Position numbers and translations under genes: made by a program
Notes under the pieces: model-generated
Seen by the model: the letters and a program-made list of their open reading frames with translations, nothing else
Told to the model about the DNA's origin: nothing
The model's database searches: none
Assembly: GCA_945861895.1 (NCBI GenBank)
Contig: CAMAWF010000023.1
Coordinates: 1-40,219, forward strand
Length of the DNA stretch: 40,219 nucleotides
Origin: Rhizobium sp. Q54
GTDB taxonomy: Bacteria > Pseudomonadota > Alphaproteobacteria > Rhizobiales > Xanthobacteraceae
Reading direction: 5' to 3'
Shown: piece after piece, positions 8,041 to 16,141 of the stretch
Numbering within the stretch: position 1 is the stretch's first letter
How the letters are laid out: each line of letters begins with the position of its first letter

Positions 8041-8247
8041 TCACGCAATAATATCCGGCGTGAGCTGGTCGTCGATGCGCCGGATCTGGTCGCGCAGATG
8101 CAATTTGCGTTTCTTCAGCCGCTGCACCTGGATCAGGTCGGAGCCGGGCGAATCAGCCAACGCCTCAATCGCGGCGTCGAGGTCGCGGTGCTCCTGCTGC
8201 AGGCGCGCCAATTGCTCCCGCAACTCCCGTTCTTCTTCTTTGTTCAT
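8041..8247 (-). CDS. DUF465 (YdcH-like) small coiled-coil protein, copy 1
   Basis: This 68-residue charged protein is predicted to be a helical hairpin: residues about 2-34 (KEEERELREQLARLQQEH) and 40-66 (LIQVQRLKKRKLHLRDQIRRI). The motif RLKKRKLHLRDQI matches the DUF465/YdcH family of unknown function. The ATG at 8247 starts the family core; an earlier in-frame start adds an unconserved MACEPAVA. A second DUF465 gene lies 222 bases away in divergent orientation. Confidence 0.85.
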   Translation of the reverse strand: MNKEEERELREQLARLQQEHRDLDAAIEALADSPGSDLIQVQRLKKRKLHLRDQIRRIDDQLTPDIIA

Positions 8248-8469
8248 CGCCACCGCTGGTTCGCAGGCCATCCCGTGGCCGGCCGCCGGTGCGTCAATAG
8301 CCTGATAATTATTGCGTTTTCCACAGGAGCGTTCAAGCGCCGAAGACGCGGTGTAGTAACGCTTTTAGTCGATTTGTTGCATCGCACACAAGGGAGTGCC
8401 GTCGACTTGCAGGACCCCCGCTGTACACTTACCTCGTCAGGGAGCCACTTGATTGAGGAGACATCCTGA

Positions 8470-8655
8470 ATGTCGATGCAATCGCACCTTGCGGAACTCG
8501 AAAAAAAGCACCAGGCGCTCGAGCAAGAGATCCACGAAGCCCTCGCGCACCCGGCTACCGATGACCTCAAAATCGTAGAACTCAAGCGTCGCAAGTTGCT
8601 CGTCAAGGAGCAGATCGTGCGTCTGCGGCAGGACCAAAGCACCAGCGTTCACTGA
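8470..8655 (+). CDS. DUF465 (YdcH-like) small coiled-coil protein, copy 2
   Basis: This 61-residue protein has the same two-helix plan as the divergent neighbour: MQSHLAELEKKHQALEQEI, then a turn with HPATDD, then IVELKRRKLLVKEQIVRLR. The family is DUF465; the molecular role is unknown. AGGAG nine bases upstream supports the ATG at 8470. A terminator follows within 35 bases, so it is probably a single-gene transcript. Copies 1 and 2 share the family core but are clearly diverged. Confidence 0.87.
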   Translation: MSMQSHLAELEKKHQALEQEIHEALAHPATDDLKIVELKRRKLLVKEQIVRLRQDQSTSVH

Positions 8656-8687
8656 CCGCATCGATCGTAGTTCATGTTTGCAAGCGG

Positions 8688-8722
8688 AACCGCCGGCTCG
8701 CTGCCGCGAGGCGGCGGTTTTG
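8688..8722 (+). terminator. Intrinsic terminator after DUF465 copy 2
   Basis: AACCGCCG (8688-8695) pairs with CGGCGGTT (8712-8719), with a GC-rich loop, and is followed by a short T-run. It fits termination of the DUF465 transcript before the next gene. Confidence 0.65.
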
Positions 8723-8762
8723 CGTTGCGGATTCGCGCTATGATGCGCGCGGGAGGGCGGTC

Positions 8763-9746
8763 ATGGGAAAAATAGCAAAAGTGCTCGCGGCGGTCGCCTG
8801 CGCGCTCGCGATTTTCGCCATCTTCGCCGGCGCGGCCACCGCTGCCGATTATCCGGCGCGAGCGATCACCCTGATCGTGCCGTTTCCGCCCGGCGGCGGC
8901 GTCGACGCCATGGCCCGCATCCTCGCTGAAAAATTATCCGCCGCGCTCAGGCAACAGGTCGTGGTCGAGAACCGCGGCGGTGGCGGCGGCAATATCGGAA
9001 CCCGCGCGGTGGCGCGCGCCGAGCCGGACGGTTACACGCTGATGCTCGGCCACACCGGCACCATCTCGATCAATCCGGCGCTCTACGCCAATGCCGGCTA
9101 CGATCCGCGCCGGGACTTCGCGCCGATCGGACTTGTCGCCGCGATGCCGGTCGCGCTGCTCGCGCATCCTTCGTTCCCGGCAAAATCGATCGCGGAGTTT
9201 ATCGCGCTCGCCAGACAAGACCCCGGCAAGCTCAACCTCGGTACTTCGGCGGTCGGCACCGGCAGCTATATGTGCGCCGAACTGTTCAAGGCGCTGGCCG
9301 GCATCGATGTCGCCATCATCCCCTACAAGGGCACCGCGCCGGTGATGAACGATCTGCTCGGCGGGCATGTGCCGATCGCCTTCGGCGTGCTGGCGCCGGC
9401 GCTCGGCAATCTGGAGGCCGGCAAGCTGCGCGCCATTGCGGTGACCAGCCTCAAGCGCACGAGCCTGCTGCCGGATGTGCCGACTTTCGATGAGTCCGGC
9501 CTGCCCGGTTTCGAGGCGGTGCTGCATTACGGCGTGCTGGCGCCGGCCGGCACCCCGAAGCAGATTGTCGACTTGCTCAATGCCGAATTGCGCAGGATCG
9601 TCGCCACCGACGAGGTGAAGAAACGAATTCATACCGAAGGCGGCGACCCGATGACATCGACGCCGTCCGAATACATGGCCGACATCGTGCGCGAAGAGGC
9701 CAAATGGGGCGGGCTGGTGAGAAAACTGGGATTGAAGGTGGAGTAG
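8763..9746 (+). CDS. Bug/TctC-family periplasmic substrate-binding protein
   Basis: This 327-residue protein has a clear signal peptide (hydrophobic residues about 7-26, AAATAADYPA cleavage region) and the full Bug/TctC family pattern. DYPARAITLIVPFPPGGGVD is at the mature N-terminus, with VVVENRGGGGGNIGTRAVA, PDGYTLMLGHTGT, and IPYKGTAPVMNDLLGGHVP in the second lobe. Such proteins bind small carboxylates in the periplasm, often for a TctAB transporter. No tctA or tctB gene is nearby, which is usual for orphan Bug proteins in alpha- and betaproteobacteria. The ligand cannot be read from sequence. Confidence 0.92.
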   Translation: MGKIAKVLAAVACALAIFAIFAGAATAADYPARAITLIVPFPPGGGVDAMARILAEKLSAALRQQVVVENRGGGGGNIGTRAVARAEPDGYTLMLGHTGTISINPALYANAGYDPRRDFAPIGLVAAMPVALLAHPSFPAKSIAEFIALARQDPGKLNLGTSAVGTGSYMCAELFKALAGIDVAIIPYKGTAPVMNDLLGGHVPIAFGVLAPALGNLEAGKLRAIAVTSLKRTSLLPDVPTFDESGLPGFEAVLHYGVLAPAGTPKQIVDLLNAELRRIVATDEVKKRIHTEGGDPMTSTPSEYMADIVREEAKWGGLVRKLGLKVE

Positions 9747-10043
9747 ATGGCCGTGCTTCGCGCCGCCGCATTCGCCATGTCGCTGCTGTCTGCGTTTTCC
9801 GCGCTGGCGCAGGACGTGAAGGGCATCGAACTCTGCACGCACGAAAAGCAGATGGACCGGCGCACCAGTTGCCTGCAAAGCAACGTCGAGTTTCTCCAGC
9901 AGAAGATCAACCGCAACGCGCTCGACGCGCAGCAGAAGCTCGCCGCCGCGAACAAAGAGATCGCGGCGCTGAAAGAGGCGCTGGTGAAGGTGCAGGCGTC
10001 GCTCGACGAACTGAAGAAGGCAAAGCCGGCGGAGAAGAAGTAG
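9747..10043 (+). CDS. Small secreted coiled-coil protein of unknown function
   Basis: The 98-residue product has a signal peptide (about 1-21, ending SAFSALAQ). It is followed by a short segment with two cysteines (ELCTHEK and TSCLQS) that could form a disulfide, then a long charged helix, NVEFLQQKINRNALDAQQ onward, ending in KKAKPAEKK. The helix is predicted to be a coiled coil. Its ATG directly follows the TAG stop of the Bug gene, so the two are translationally linked. I do not recognise a named family; periplasmic location is the only inference offered. Confidence 0.75.
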   Translation: MAVLRAAAFAMSLLSAFSALAQDVKGIELCTHEKQMDRRTSCLQSNVEFLQQKINRNALDAQQKLAAANKEIAALKEALVKVQASLDELKKAKPAEKK

Positions 10044-10070
10044 CCGGGGCGACGCGGCGTGAGAAGGATT

Positions 10071-10185
10071 GTCATTACCGGGCTTGACCCGGCAATCCAT
10101 GCTGAGTTGCTCCAACGGAGAGCTTCCGTAAGATTGCTACTCGCGGGACTTCATCATGGATGCCCGGGTCAAGCCCGGGCATGAC
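10071..10185. repeat. Family B palindrome pair, 115-base form (10.1 kb)
   Basis: The element is bounded by GTCATTACCGGGCTTGACCC on the left and GGGTCAAGCCCGGGCATGAC on the right, with a 60-70 base spacer. The copy at 31166-31280 has exactly the same length and the same outer arms. It separates the convergent secreted-protein and acyl-CoA synthetase genes and may act as a transcript-end structure. Confidence 0.85.
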
Positions 10186-10205
10186 CATTGAGAGATGGCG
10201 CTTGC

Positions 10206-11846
10206 TCACACCGCCTTCGCCATCTCCCTCAACTTGAACTTCTGAATCTTGCCCGTTGAGGTCTTCGGGATTTCCGCGAACACCACGTAGCGCGGGCATT
10301 TGTAGGAGGCCAAGTGCTTGCGGCACCACTCCACCAGTTCCTGCGCGGTCGCCTGCGCGCCCGGTTTGAGCTCGACGAAGGCGCACGGCGTCTCGCCCCA
10401 TTTCTCGTCCGCCTTCGCCACCACCGCGGCGGCGGCGACGGCGGGATGCTTGTAGAGCGCGTCTTCCACTTCGATCGATGAAATATTCTCGCCGCCGGAA
10501 ATGATGATGTCCTTCGAGCGGTCCTTGAGCTGGATGTAGCCGTCCGGATGCATGACGCCGAGGTCGCCGGTGTGGAACCAGCCGCCGGCGAAAGACTTCT
10601 CGGTGGACGCCTGGTTCTTGAGATAACCCTTCATCACCACCTTGCCGCGCATCATCACTTCGCCGAGCGTCTCGCCGTCGCGCGGAACCGGCGCCATCGT
10701 GTCGGGGTGCATGACGTCGAGGCCCTCAAGCGCGCCGTAGCGCACGCCCTGGCGCGCCTTCTTGGCCGCCTGTTCGCCGGCCGGCAGCCTGTCCCAACCG
10801 GCATGCCAATCGTTCACCACCGATGGGCCGTAACATTCGGTCAGCCCATAGAGATGCGTGACGTTGAAGCCCGCGCCCTTCATGGCGGCAAGCACGGCTT
10901 CCGGCGGCGGCGCAGCGGCGGTGAAAAATTCCACCACATGCGGCAGCGGCTTTTTTTCGCTGGCCGGCGCGTTGAGCAGCGTGGACATGACGATCGGCGC
11001 GCCGCACAGATGCGTCACTTTTTCGTTGGCGATTGCCGCGAACATCGCGGCTGCGCGCACCTGGCGCAGACAAACATGCGTGCCGGCGACCACCGAGATC
11101 GACCACGGGAAACACCAGCCGTTGCAATGGAACATCGGCAGCGTCCACAGATACACCGGATGCTTGCCCATGCCGCAGGTGACGATATTGCCGACGGCCA
11201 AGAGATAAGCGCCGCGGTGGTGGTAGACCACGCCCTTCGGATCGCCGGTGGTGCCCGAGGTATAATTGAGCGAGATCGCGTCCCATTCGTCGTCCGGCAT
11301 CTTCCAGGCAAAGTCCGCTTCACCCTGCGCGATGAATTCCTCGTATTCGATCTTGCCCAGCCGCTCGGCAAGTTGAGAATTTTGGCCGGTGAATTCGGGG
11401 TCGTCGTAGTCGATCACCAGTGGCTTGACCTTGGCGAGGCTAAGGGCCTCCTTCATCGGTTTGGAGAATTCGCGATCCGTGATCAGCACTTTCGTTTCGG
11501 CGTGGTCGAGCGTGAACGCAAGAATGGCGGCGTCGAGCCGCGTATTGAGGGAGTGCAACACCGCGCCGGTCATCGGCACGCCGTAATGCGCTTCCAGCAT
11601 GGCCGGCGTATTGGCGAGCAGCACGGACACCGTGTCGCCGCGCGCAATACCGCGCTTTGCCAGCGCCGACGCGAGCCGGCGCGAGCGGGCATAGAAGTCC
11701 CGGTAGTTCCAGCGCCGCTTGCCGTGGATGATGGCGGTGTGGTCCGGGAACACGGCGGCCGCGCGTTCCAGAAACGCCAGCGGCGTGAGCGGCTGGTGGT
11801 TCGCCGGATTGCGGTCGAGATCGGTGTCGTAGGGCGATTTCGTCAT
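10206..11846 (-). CDS. Acyl-CoA synthetase (AMP-forming), DmdB-like
   Basis: This 546-residue ANL-superfamily enzyme activates a carboxylic acid with ATP to an acyl-AMP and transfers it to CoA. It shows the P-loop-like YTSGTTGDPKGVVYHH, the LYGLTECYGPSV A5 motif, the GWFHTGDLGVMHPDGYIQLKD hinge region, and the C-terminal GKIQKFKLRE containing the catalytic lysine. The closest family pattern I recognise is the medium/short-chain group that includes methylmercaptopropionate-CoA ligase (DmdB), but substrate assignment is uncertain. The ATG at 11846 is chosen because it starts the conserved region (MTKSPYDTDL); an upstream frame adds 13 residues. It lies in the same direction as the TauE-like gene, 46 bases downstream of it. 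Confidence 0.9.
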   Translation of the reverse strand: MTKSPYDTDLDRNPANHQPLTPLAFLERAAAVFPDHTAIIHGKRRWNYRDFYARSRRLASALAKRGIARGDTVSVLLANTPAMLEAHYGVPMTGAVLHSLNTRLDAAILAFTLDHAETKVLITDREFSKPMKEALSLAKVKPLVIDYDDPEFTGQNSQLAERLGKIEYEEFIAQGEADFAWKMPDDEWDAISLNYTSGTTGDPKGVVYHHRGAYLLAVGNIVTCGMGKHPVYLWTLPMFHCNGWCFPWSISVVAGTHVCLRQVRAAAMFAAIANEKVTHLCGAPIVMSTLLNAPASEKKPLPHVVEFFTAAAPPPEAVLAAMKGAGFNVTHLYGLTECYGPSVVNDWHAGWDRLPAGEQAAKKARQGVRYGALEGLDVMHPDTMAPVPRDGETLGEVMMRGKVVMKGYLKNQASTEKSFAGGWFHTGDLGVMHPDGYIQLKDRSKDIIISGGENISSIEVEDALYKHPAVAAAAVVAKADEKWGETPCAFVELKPGAQATAQELVEWCRKHLASYKCPRYVVFAEIPKTSTGKIQKFKLREMAKAV

Positions 11847-11892
11847 CGGTGTCCTGTCCCATTCGCACGTTAGCGAAGAGGACACCCTGCGA

Positions 11893-12666
11893 TCAACCGC
11901 GCCACAGCTCCGTCAACCCGCTGCGGAGCAGTTCCAGGGAGATCAGCAGCACCAGCGCATAGGCGATATTATAGAACAACTCCGTCGGCGTGCGGCGCAC
12001 CAGCCAGATGCCGAGGAAATTGGCCGCCACCGCCAGCGGCAGCAGCGCCACCGAGGTGCTTAAGCCCGGGGTGGAGAATTGCCCGAGCGCGAAATAGGGC
12101 AGGATCTTCATGGCGTTCATCGACGCGAAAAAAATCATGTGGGTGCCGACGAGCGTGAGCTTTTCCATCCGCTGCGGCAGCGTGAACACCTGGAACGGCG
12201 GCCCGCCCGCTTGCGCCAGCATCGAGGTAAAGCCGGCGACGCCGCCCCAGAACACGCCGGCTGCCGCGTTCGGCGGCTTGGCCTGCGCGGGGCTGCGGCC
12301 GAACCAGGCGTTGAGCACGAAGGCGACGCCGATGACGCCGATGGCGAGCCGCACATGCGCGTCGGAGACATGCGCAGCCAAAAGCCACGCAAGGCCGACG
12401 CCGAGCGCGCCGCTGGGGAGCAGAATTTTCAGGTTCCACGCGCTCCATGCGCGCCGGTAGACCCAGACCGAGATCATGTCCTGGACGATCAGGATCGGCA
12501 GCAACACGGCGGCGGCCTCCAGCGGCGGCATCACGATGGCGAGCAGCGGGGTCGCCGCGGTGCCGACGCCGGCAAAGCCGCCTTTCGCCAGCCCGAGGAA
12601 GATGACTGCGGGAATGGCGCAAAGGTAGAAGATGGGATCGGTGATGACGGTCACGGGGCGGGCCAA
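11893..12666 (-). CDS. TauE/SafE (DUF81) family membrane transporter
   Basis: This 257-residue protein has about eight hydrophobic helices and the duplicated family motif: LGLAKGGFAGVGTAATPLLA near residues 24-43 and VAGFTSMLAQAGGPPFQVF in the second half. The family exports sulfite, sulfoacetate or related anions, but specificity is not visible here. The frame opens with TTG at 12666, with GAGG eight bases upstream. A GTG at 12654 gives the start MTVITDPIFYL and is also plausible. It precedes the acyl-CoA synthetase on the same strand and is divergent from prpE over a pair of palindromes. Confidence 0.85.
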   Translation of the reverse strand: MARPVTVITDPIFYLCAIPAVIFLGLAKGGFAGVGTAATPLLAIVMPPLEAAAVLLPILIVQDMISVWVYRRAWSAWNLKILLPSGALGVGLAWLLAAHVSDAHVRLAIGVIGVAFVLNAWFGRSPAQAKPPNAAAGVFWGGVAGFTSMLAQAGGPPFQVFTLPQRMEKLTLVGTHMIFFASMNAMKILPYFALGQFSTPGLSTSVALLPLAVAANFLGIWLVRRTPTELFYNIAYALVLLISLELLRSGLTELWRG

Positions 12667-12673
12667 CTTTCTT

Positions 12674-12803
12674 CCCTCGCCCCGCTTGCGGGGAGAGGGT
12701 GATGAGCGCCGGAACGGCGCGAGCCGGGTGAGGGGGCGTCACGATGCCCCTCACCCGCCCTCGCTTCGCTCGGCCGACCTCTCCCCGCGCAGCGGGGAGA
12801 GGT
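12674..12803. repeat. Two inverted family A palindromes (TauE-prpE gap)
   Basis: One unit runs from CCCTCGCCCCGCTTGCGGGG to GAGCCGGGTGAGGGG, and a second begins CCCCTCACCCGCCCTCGCTT in the opposite sense and ends GCAGCGGGGAGAGGT. The mirror-image pairing also occurs at 35248-35420. The element supplies the purine-rich sequence in front of the TauE-like gene. Confidence 0.85.
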
Positions 12804-12898
12804 GGAAGCGCGCGGATCAAAGCCCAGCCACTACCCCGGCGCCAGCCTTGTTTGTGCATGGCGGGCGCGACACAATCGGGGACAGGGAGGAGCGCCGG

Positions 12899-14818
12899 AT
12901 GGACGCGCCGACTAGCCGCTACCACGAGGTCTATGCGCGCGCGCAGCGCGACCCGGAGGGCTTCTGGGCGGAGGCCGCGCGCGAGATCGACTGGTACCAG
13001 CCGGCGACCAAAGTGTTCGACCCGAAAGCCGGGGTTTACGGCCGCTGGTTCGTGGGCGCCTCCTGCAACACCTGCTTCAACGCGCTCGACCGCCATGTGC
13101 TGCGCGGGCGCGCGGCGCAACCCGCGCTGATTTACGATTCGCCGATGACCGGCACCAAGACGGTCTTCAGCTACGCGCAGTTGCTCGACGAGGTGAAGAC
13201 GCTCGCCGCTATCCTGGTTGATTTCGGCGTCGTCAAGGGTGACCGCGTCATCGTCTACATGCCGGCTGTGCCTGAAGCCGTCATTGGAATGCTCGCCTGC
13301 GCGCGCATCGGCGCAATTCATTCCGTTGTGTTCGGCGGCTTCGCGCCCAAGGAGCTGGCCACGCGGCTCGACGACTGCCAGCCGAAAGTCATTCTCTCTG
13401 CAAGTTGCGGGCTCGAGCCCGGCCGCATCGTGAAATACAAACCATTGCTGGACGACGCCATTGCGCTGGCGAAATCCAAGCCGCAGGCCGTGCTCGTTCT
13501 CCAGCGCCCGCAGGAAACCGCGCCGCTTAATCCCGGCCGCGATCACGACTGGGGCGAATTGCGTGCCGCCGCCATCAAGGCAAAAAAATCCGCCGACTGC
13601 GTGCCGGTCGCCGCCACCGACCCGCTCTATATCCTCTACACGTCGGGCACGACCGGAATTCCCAAAGGCGTGGTGCGCGACAACGGCGGGCATCTGGTCG
13701 CGCTGAAATGGTCGATGAAAAATTTCTACGACATCGACCCCGGCGAGGTGTGGTGGTCGGGCTCCGACGTCGGCTGGGTGGTCGGTCACAGCTACATCGT
13801 CTATGCGCCGCTGCTGCACGGCTGCACGACGGTCCTCTACGAAGGCAAGCCGGTGGGCACGCCCGACGCCGGCGCGTTCTGGCGCGTGTGCGCCGAGCAC
13901 GGCGTGGTGGCGCTGTTCACCGCGCCGACCGCGTTCCGCGCCATCAAGAAGGAAGACCCGAAGGGCGCGCTGATCGGCAATTACGATCTGTCCAAATTCC
14001 GCACGCTGTTTCTCGCCGGCGAACGCGCCGATCCGCCGACGGTGGAATGGGCCGAACAGGTGCTGAAGGTTCCGGTGATCGATCACTGGTGGCAGACCGA
14101 AACCGGCTGGTGCATCGCCGGCAATCCGGTCGGCCTCGGCGCATTGCCGGTGAAATACGGCTCCGCCACCGTGCCGATGCCGGGCTATCACATCGATATC
14201 GTCGACGACGCCTGCAAGAAGCTGCCGGCCAACACGATCGGCTCGATCGTGGTCAAGCTGCCGCTGCCGCCGTCCTGCCTGCCGACGCTGTGGCAACAGG
14301 ACGAGCGCTTCAAGGAAAGCTACCTCGCCGAATTTCCCGGCTACTACAAGACGGCGGATGCCGGCTATATCGACGACGACGGCTACATCTACGTGATGAG
14401 CCGCACCGACGACATCATCAACGTCGCCGGCCACCGGCTCTCCACCGGCGGCATGGAGGAGGTGCTGGCCTCGCATCACGACGTTGCCGAATGCGCGGTG
14501 CTCGGCATCGCCGATGCGCTCAAGGGCGAGGTGCCGTGCGGCTTCATCGTGCTCAAAGCCGGCGTCAACCGCCCGCCGGAGGAGATCGAAAAGGAAATCG
14601 TCGCGCTGGTGCGCGAGAAAGTCGGCCCGGTGGCGTCGTTCAAATTGGCGATCACGGTGGCACGGCTGCCGAAGACGCGCTCGGGCAAAATCCTGCGCGG
14701 CACGATCAAGAAGATCGCCGACGGCGAGGCGTGGTCGATGCCGGCGACTATCGACGACCCGGCGATTTTGGATGAGATCAAGGTGGCATTGAAGGGCAAG
14801 GGCGTGGGGGTGACTTAG
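12899..14818 (+). CDS. prpE: Propionyl-CoA synthetase (PrpE-like)
   Basis: This 639-residue AMP-forming enzyme activates propionate (possibly also acetate) to the acyl-CoA. It matches PrpE end to end. RYHEVYARAQRDPEGFWAEA is at the N-terminus, GRWFVGASCNTCFNALDRHV follows, and ILYTSGTTGIPKGVVRDNGG is the ATP-binding loop. DHWWQTETGWC marks the acyl pocket, ADAGYIDDDGYIYVMSRTDD the hinge, and KTRSGKILRGTIKKI holds the catalytic Lys. AGGAG eight bases upstream supports the ATG at 12899. No methylcitrate or methylmalonyl-CoA genes are adjacent. The second acyl-CoA synthetase lies across the TauE gene on the other strand. Confidence 0.93.
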   Translation: MDAPTSRYHEVYARAQRDPEGFWAEAAREIDWYQPATKVFDPKAGVYGRWFVGASCNTCFNALDRHVLRGRAAQPALIYDSPMTGTKTVFSYAQLLDEVKTLAAILVDFGVVKGDRVIVYMPAVPEAVIGMLACARIGAIHSVVFGGFAPKELATRLDDCQPKVILSASCGLEPGRIVKYKPLLDDAIALAKSKPQAVLVLQRPQETAPLNPGRDHDWGELRAAAIKAKKSADCVPVAATDPLYILYTSGTTGIPKGVVRDNGGHLVALKWSMKNFYDIDPGEVWWSGSDVGWVVGHSYIVYAPLLHGCTTVLYEGKPVGTPDAGAFWRVCAEHGVVALFTAPTAFRAIKKEDPKGALIGNYDLSKFRTLFLAGERADPPTVEWAEQVLKVPVIDHWWQTETGWCIAGNPVGLGALPVKYGSATVPMPGYHIDIVDDACKKLPANTIGSIVVKLPLPPSCLPTLWQQDERFKESYLAEFPGYYKTADAGYIDDDGYIYVMSRTDDIINVAGHRLSTGGMEEVLASHHDVAECAVLGIADALKGEVPCGFIVLKAGVNRPPEEIEKEIVALVREKVGPVASFKLAITVARLPKTRSGKILRGTIKKIADGEAWSMPATIDDPAILDEIKVALKGKGVGVT

Positions 14819-14879
14819 TTTTCGTCTCCCTGCACGCGGGATAGGGAACGTCTCATCTCCATTTTACGGAAGGTCTTAG

Positions 14880-15557
14880 ATGGAAACTGCAACCGGTATA
14901 ATTTTTGGCGGTATCATAACAATACTAGTAGCCATTTGGGTCGAATGGTTACGCAGACCGAAATTACGGTTGTCGATTGAGCCGCCGATAGACGTAATCA
15001 TTAATCCGGGTAGTCTGAATTCACGGTCAATCCGTGTGCTCGTATCGAATGTCGCGCTCGGCCCCCTATGGTTTATGGTCCGCGCGCCTGCGTTACAATG
15101 TCGAGGCACGATCACATTCCATCGCTATGACGATGGACAGGATATTTTTGGTAGGCCAATGGCGGCACGCTGGGCCGGTACATTACAGCCGAACCCGATT
15201 CCTATCGTGGATGCAGCAGGTGTAGTTGTCTCTTACATACATGATCCCGAAAGGATCGGTGTCGGGTCCCGCATGGATATATATCCTGGCGAAAGTGAGC
15301 CGTTAGATGTTGTGGCTAGGATTGAAAATGATCAAGAATGTTATGGTTGGAATAACGAGACTTATTTTACTCGACCATTTGGTCGGAACCCAAACTGGAG
15401 ATTGGGATACGACCGTTTTCTTGTAAAAGTAAAAGTCTTGTCCTCGGGTCAAAAATGCGAAGGTGAATTCCGTCTAATAAACGATGTGCCGCGCAATGCG
15501 TTTCGATTAGAAAAAGCCAATCAAGAGGAAATGGAGAAGATTGCGCAAGAAAATTAA
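14880..15557 (+). CDS. Orphan membrane-anchored protein, AT-richer than neighbours
   Basis: I do not recognise a family for this 225-residue protein. It has one N-terminal membrane helix (about residues 5-23, TGIIFGGIITILVAIWVEWL) followed by RRPKLRLSIEP and a soluble part rich in predicted strands, with repeated VVARIEND- and FLVKVKVL-type segments that suggest a beta-sandwich. The topology would place it as an inner-membrane anchored protein; the orientation is uncertain. Base and codon use differ visibly from its neighbours, with many AT-ending codons such as ATA, TTA and AGA-type triplets, which points to recent acquisition. It stands alone between prpE and a broken antitoxin gene. Confidence 0.7.
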   Translation: METATGIIFGGIITILVAIWVEWLRRPKLRLSIEPPIDVIINPGSLNSRSIRVLVSNVALGPLWFMVRAPALQCRGTITFHRYDDGQDIFGRPMAARWAGTLQPNPIPIVDAAGVVVSYIHDPERIGVGSRMDIYPGESEPLDVVARIENDQECYGWNNETYFTRPFGRNPNWRLGYDRFLVKVKVLSSGQKCEGEFRLINDVPRNAFRLEKANQEEMEKIAQEN

Positions 15558-15613
15558 GCGGGTGCAGTTAGGCGTAGGATCGGTTGAGCGAGGCAATAAC
15601 CCATTACCTCGAC

Positions 15614-15642
15614 GTCATGGCCGGGCTTGTCCCGGCCATGAC
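15614..15642. repeat. Single family B palindrome (15.6 kb)
   Basis: GTCATGGCCGGGC and GCCCGGCCATGAC-type arms form a near-perfect 29-base inverted repeat. Only one half of the usual bipartite element is present. It lies downstream of the orphan gene and may serve as its transcript end. Confidence 0.8.
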
Positions 15643-15689
15643 GAAGCTTCACGAGCAACCAAACAACTTGAATCGGAGGTTTGGGATAC

Positions 15690-15989
15690 TCACCTCATAT
15701 GCTGCTCAAAATACCTTCGCAGAATAGCGTTGATCCTGGTCTGATAGCCTTTGCCCTGTGCGCGGAACCAGCCGAGCATGTCGGCGTCGAGCCGCAGCGT
15801 CATGTGTGATTTGCGGCGCGGCTGCGGCAGTTAGGTGGTGAGCCAGTCGATCTCTTCCATCGCGTCGTCGCCATTGCGGCCGGACGGCAGCGGCTTCTTC
15901 GCCGCAGCTTTCCAGTCGGTCTTGACCGCGCCGCGCTTTTGCATCGCGCGCAGATCAGCGGCCGTGCGCTTCACTTTTCTGCCGCGCAT
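15690..15989 (-). pseudogene. brnA: BrnA-type antitoxin gene with an internal stop
   Basis: Read on the minus strand from the ATG at 15989 (GAGAGGAC upstream), this frame encodes 52 residues rich in Lys and Arg, ending MEEIDWLTT. It meets TAA at 15831-15833 and then continues in the same frame for 46 codons to TGA at 15690-15692. The second half reads LPQPRRKSHMTLRLDADM and GYQTRINAILRRYFEQHM, the ribbon-helix-helix-like C-terminal domain of BrnA antitoxins. No frameshift is needed; one base change (for example TAA to GAA) would restore 99 residues. An ATG at 15803 could restart the C-terminal half. No BrnT toxin gene lies upstream, where a BrnTA operon would have it. Confidence 0.8.
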
Positions 15990-16002
15990 CGTCCTCTCCG
16001 CC

Positions 16003-16112
16003 GTCATGCGCGGGCTTGACCCGCGCATTCATGATGAGTCTTGGCGCAAAAAATCTTACCGCATTGCGTGCGGCTGGGCCACATGGATCGCCGGGTCAAG
16101 CCCGGCCATGAC
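16003..16112. repeat. Family B palindrome pair (brnA-DUF427 gap)
   Basis: The left arm GTCATGCGCGGGCTTGACCC and the right arm GGGTCAAGCCCGGCCATGAC frame a 110-base element between the broken brnA gene and the DUF427 gene. It ends about 14 bases before the brnA start, so any brnA promoter would lie inside or beyond it. Confidence 0.85.
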
Positions 16113-16141
16113 AAAAGGAGACAAGCCCGGACGAGCGGCCT

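Noticed and set aside
8763-9746. Complete tripartite tricarboxylate transporter locus
   Set aside because: Only the binding protein is present; no TctA or TctB membrane gene lies within the window.
12674-12803. CRISPR-like repeat array
   Set aside because: The repeats are inverted palindromes without regular spacers, and no cas gene is present.
14820-16130. Prophage or transposon remnant
   Set aside because: No integrase, transposase, att-like duplication or tRNA flank is visible; only composition and a broken antitoxin gene suggest transfer.
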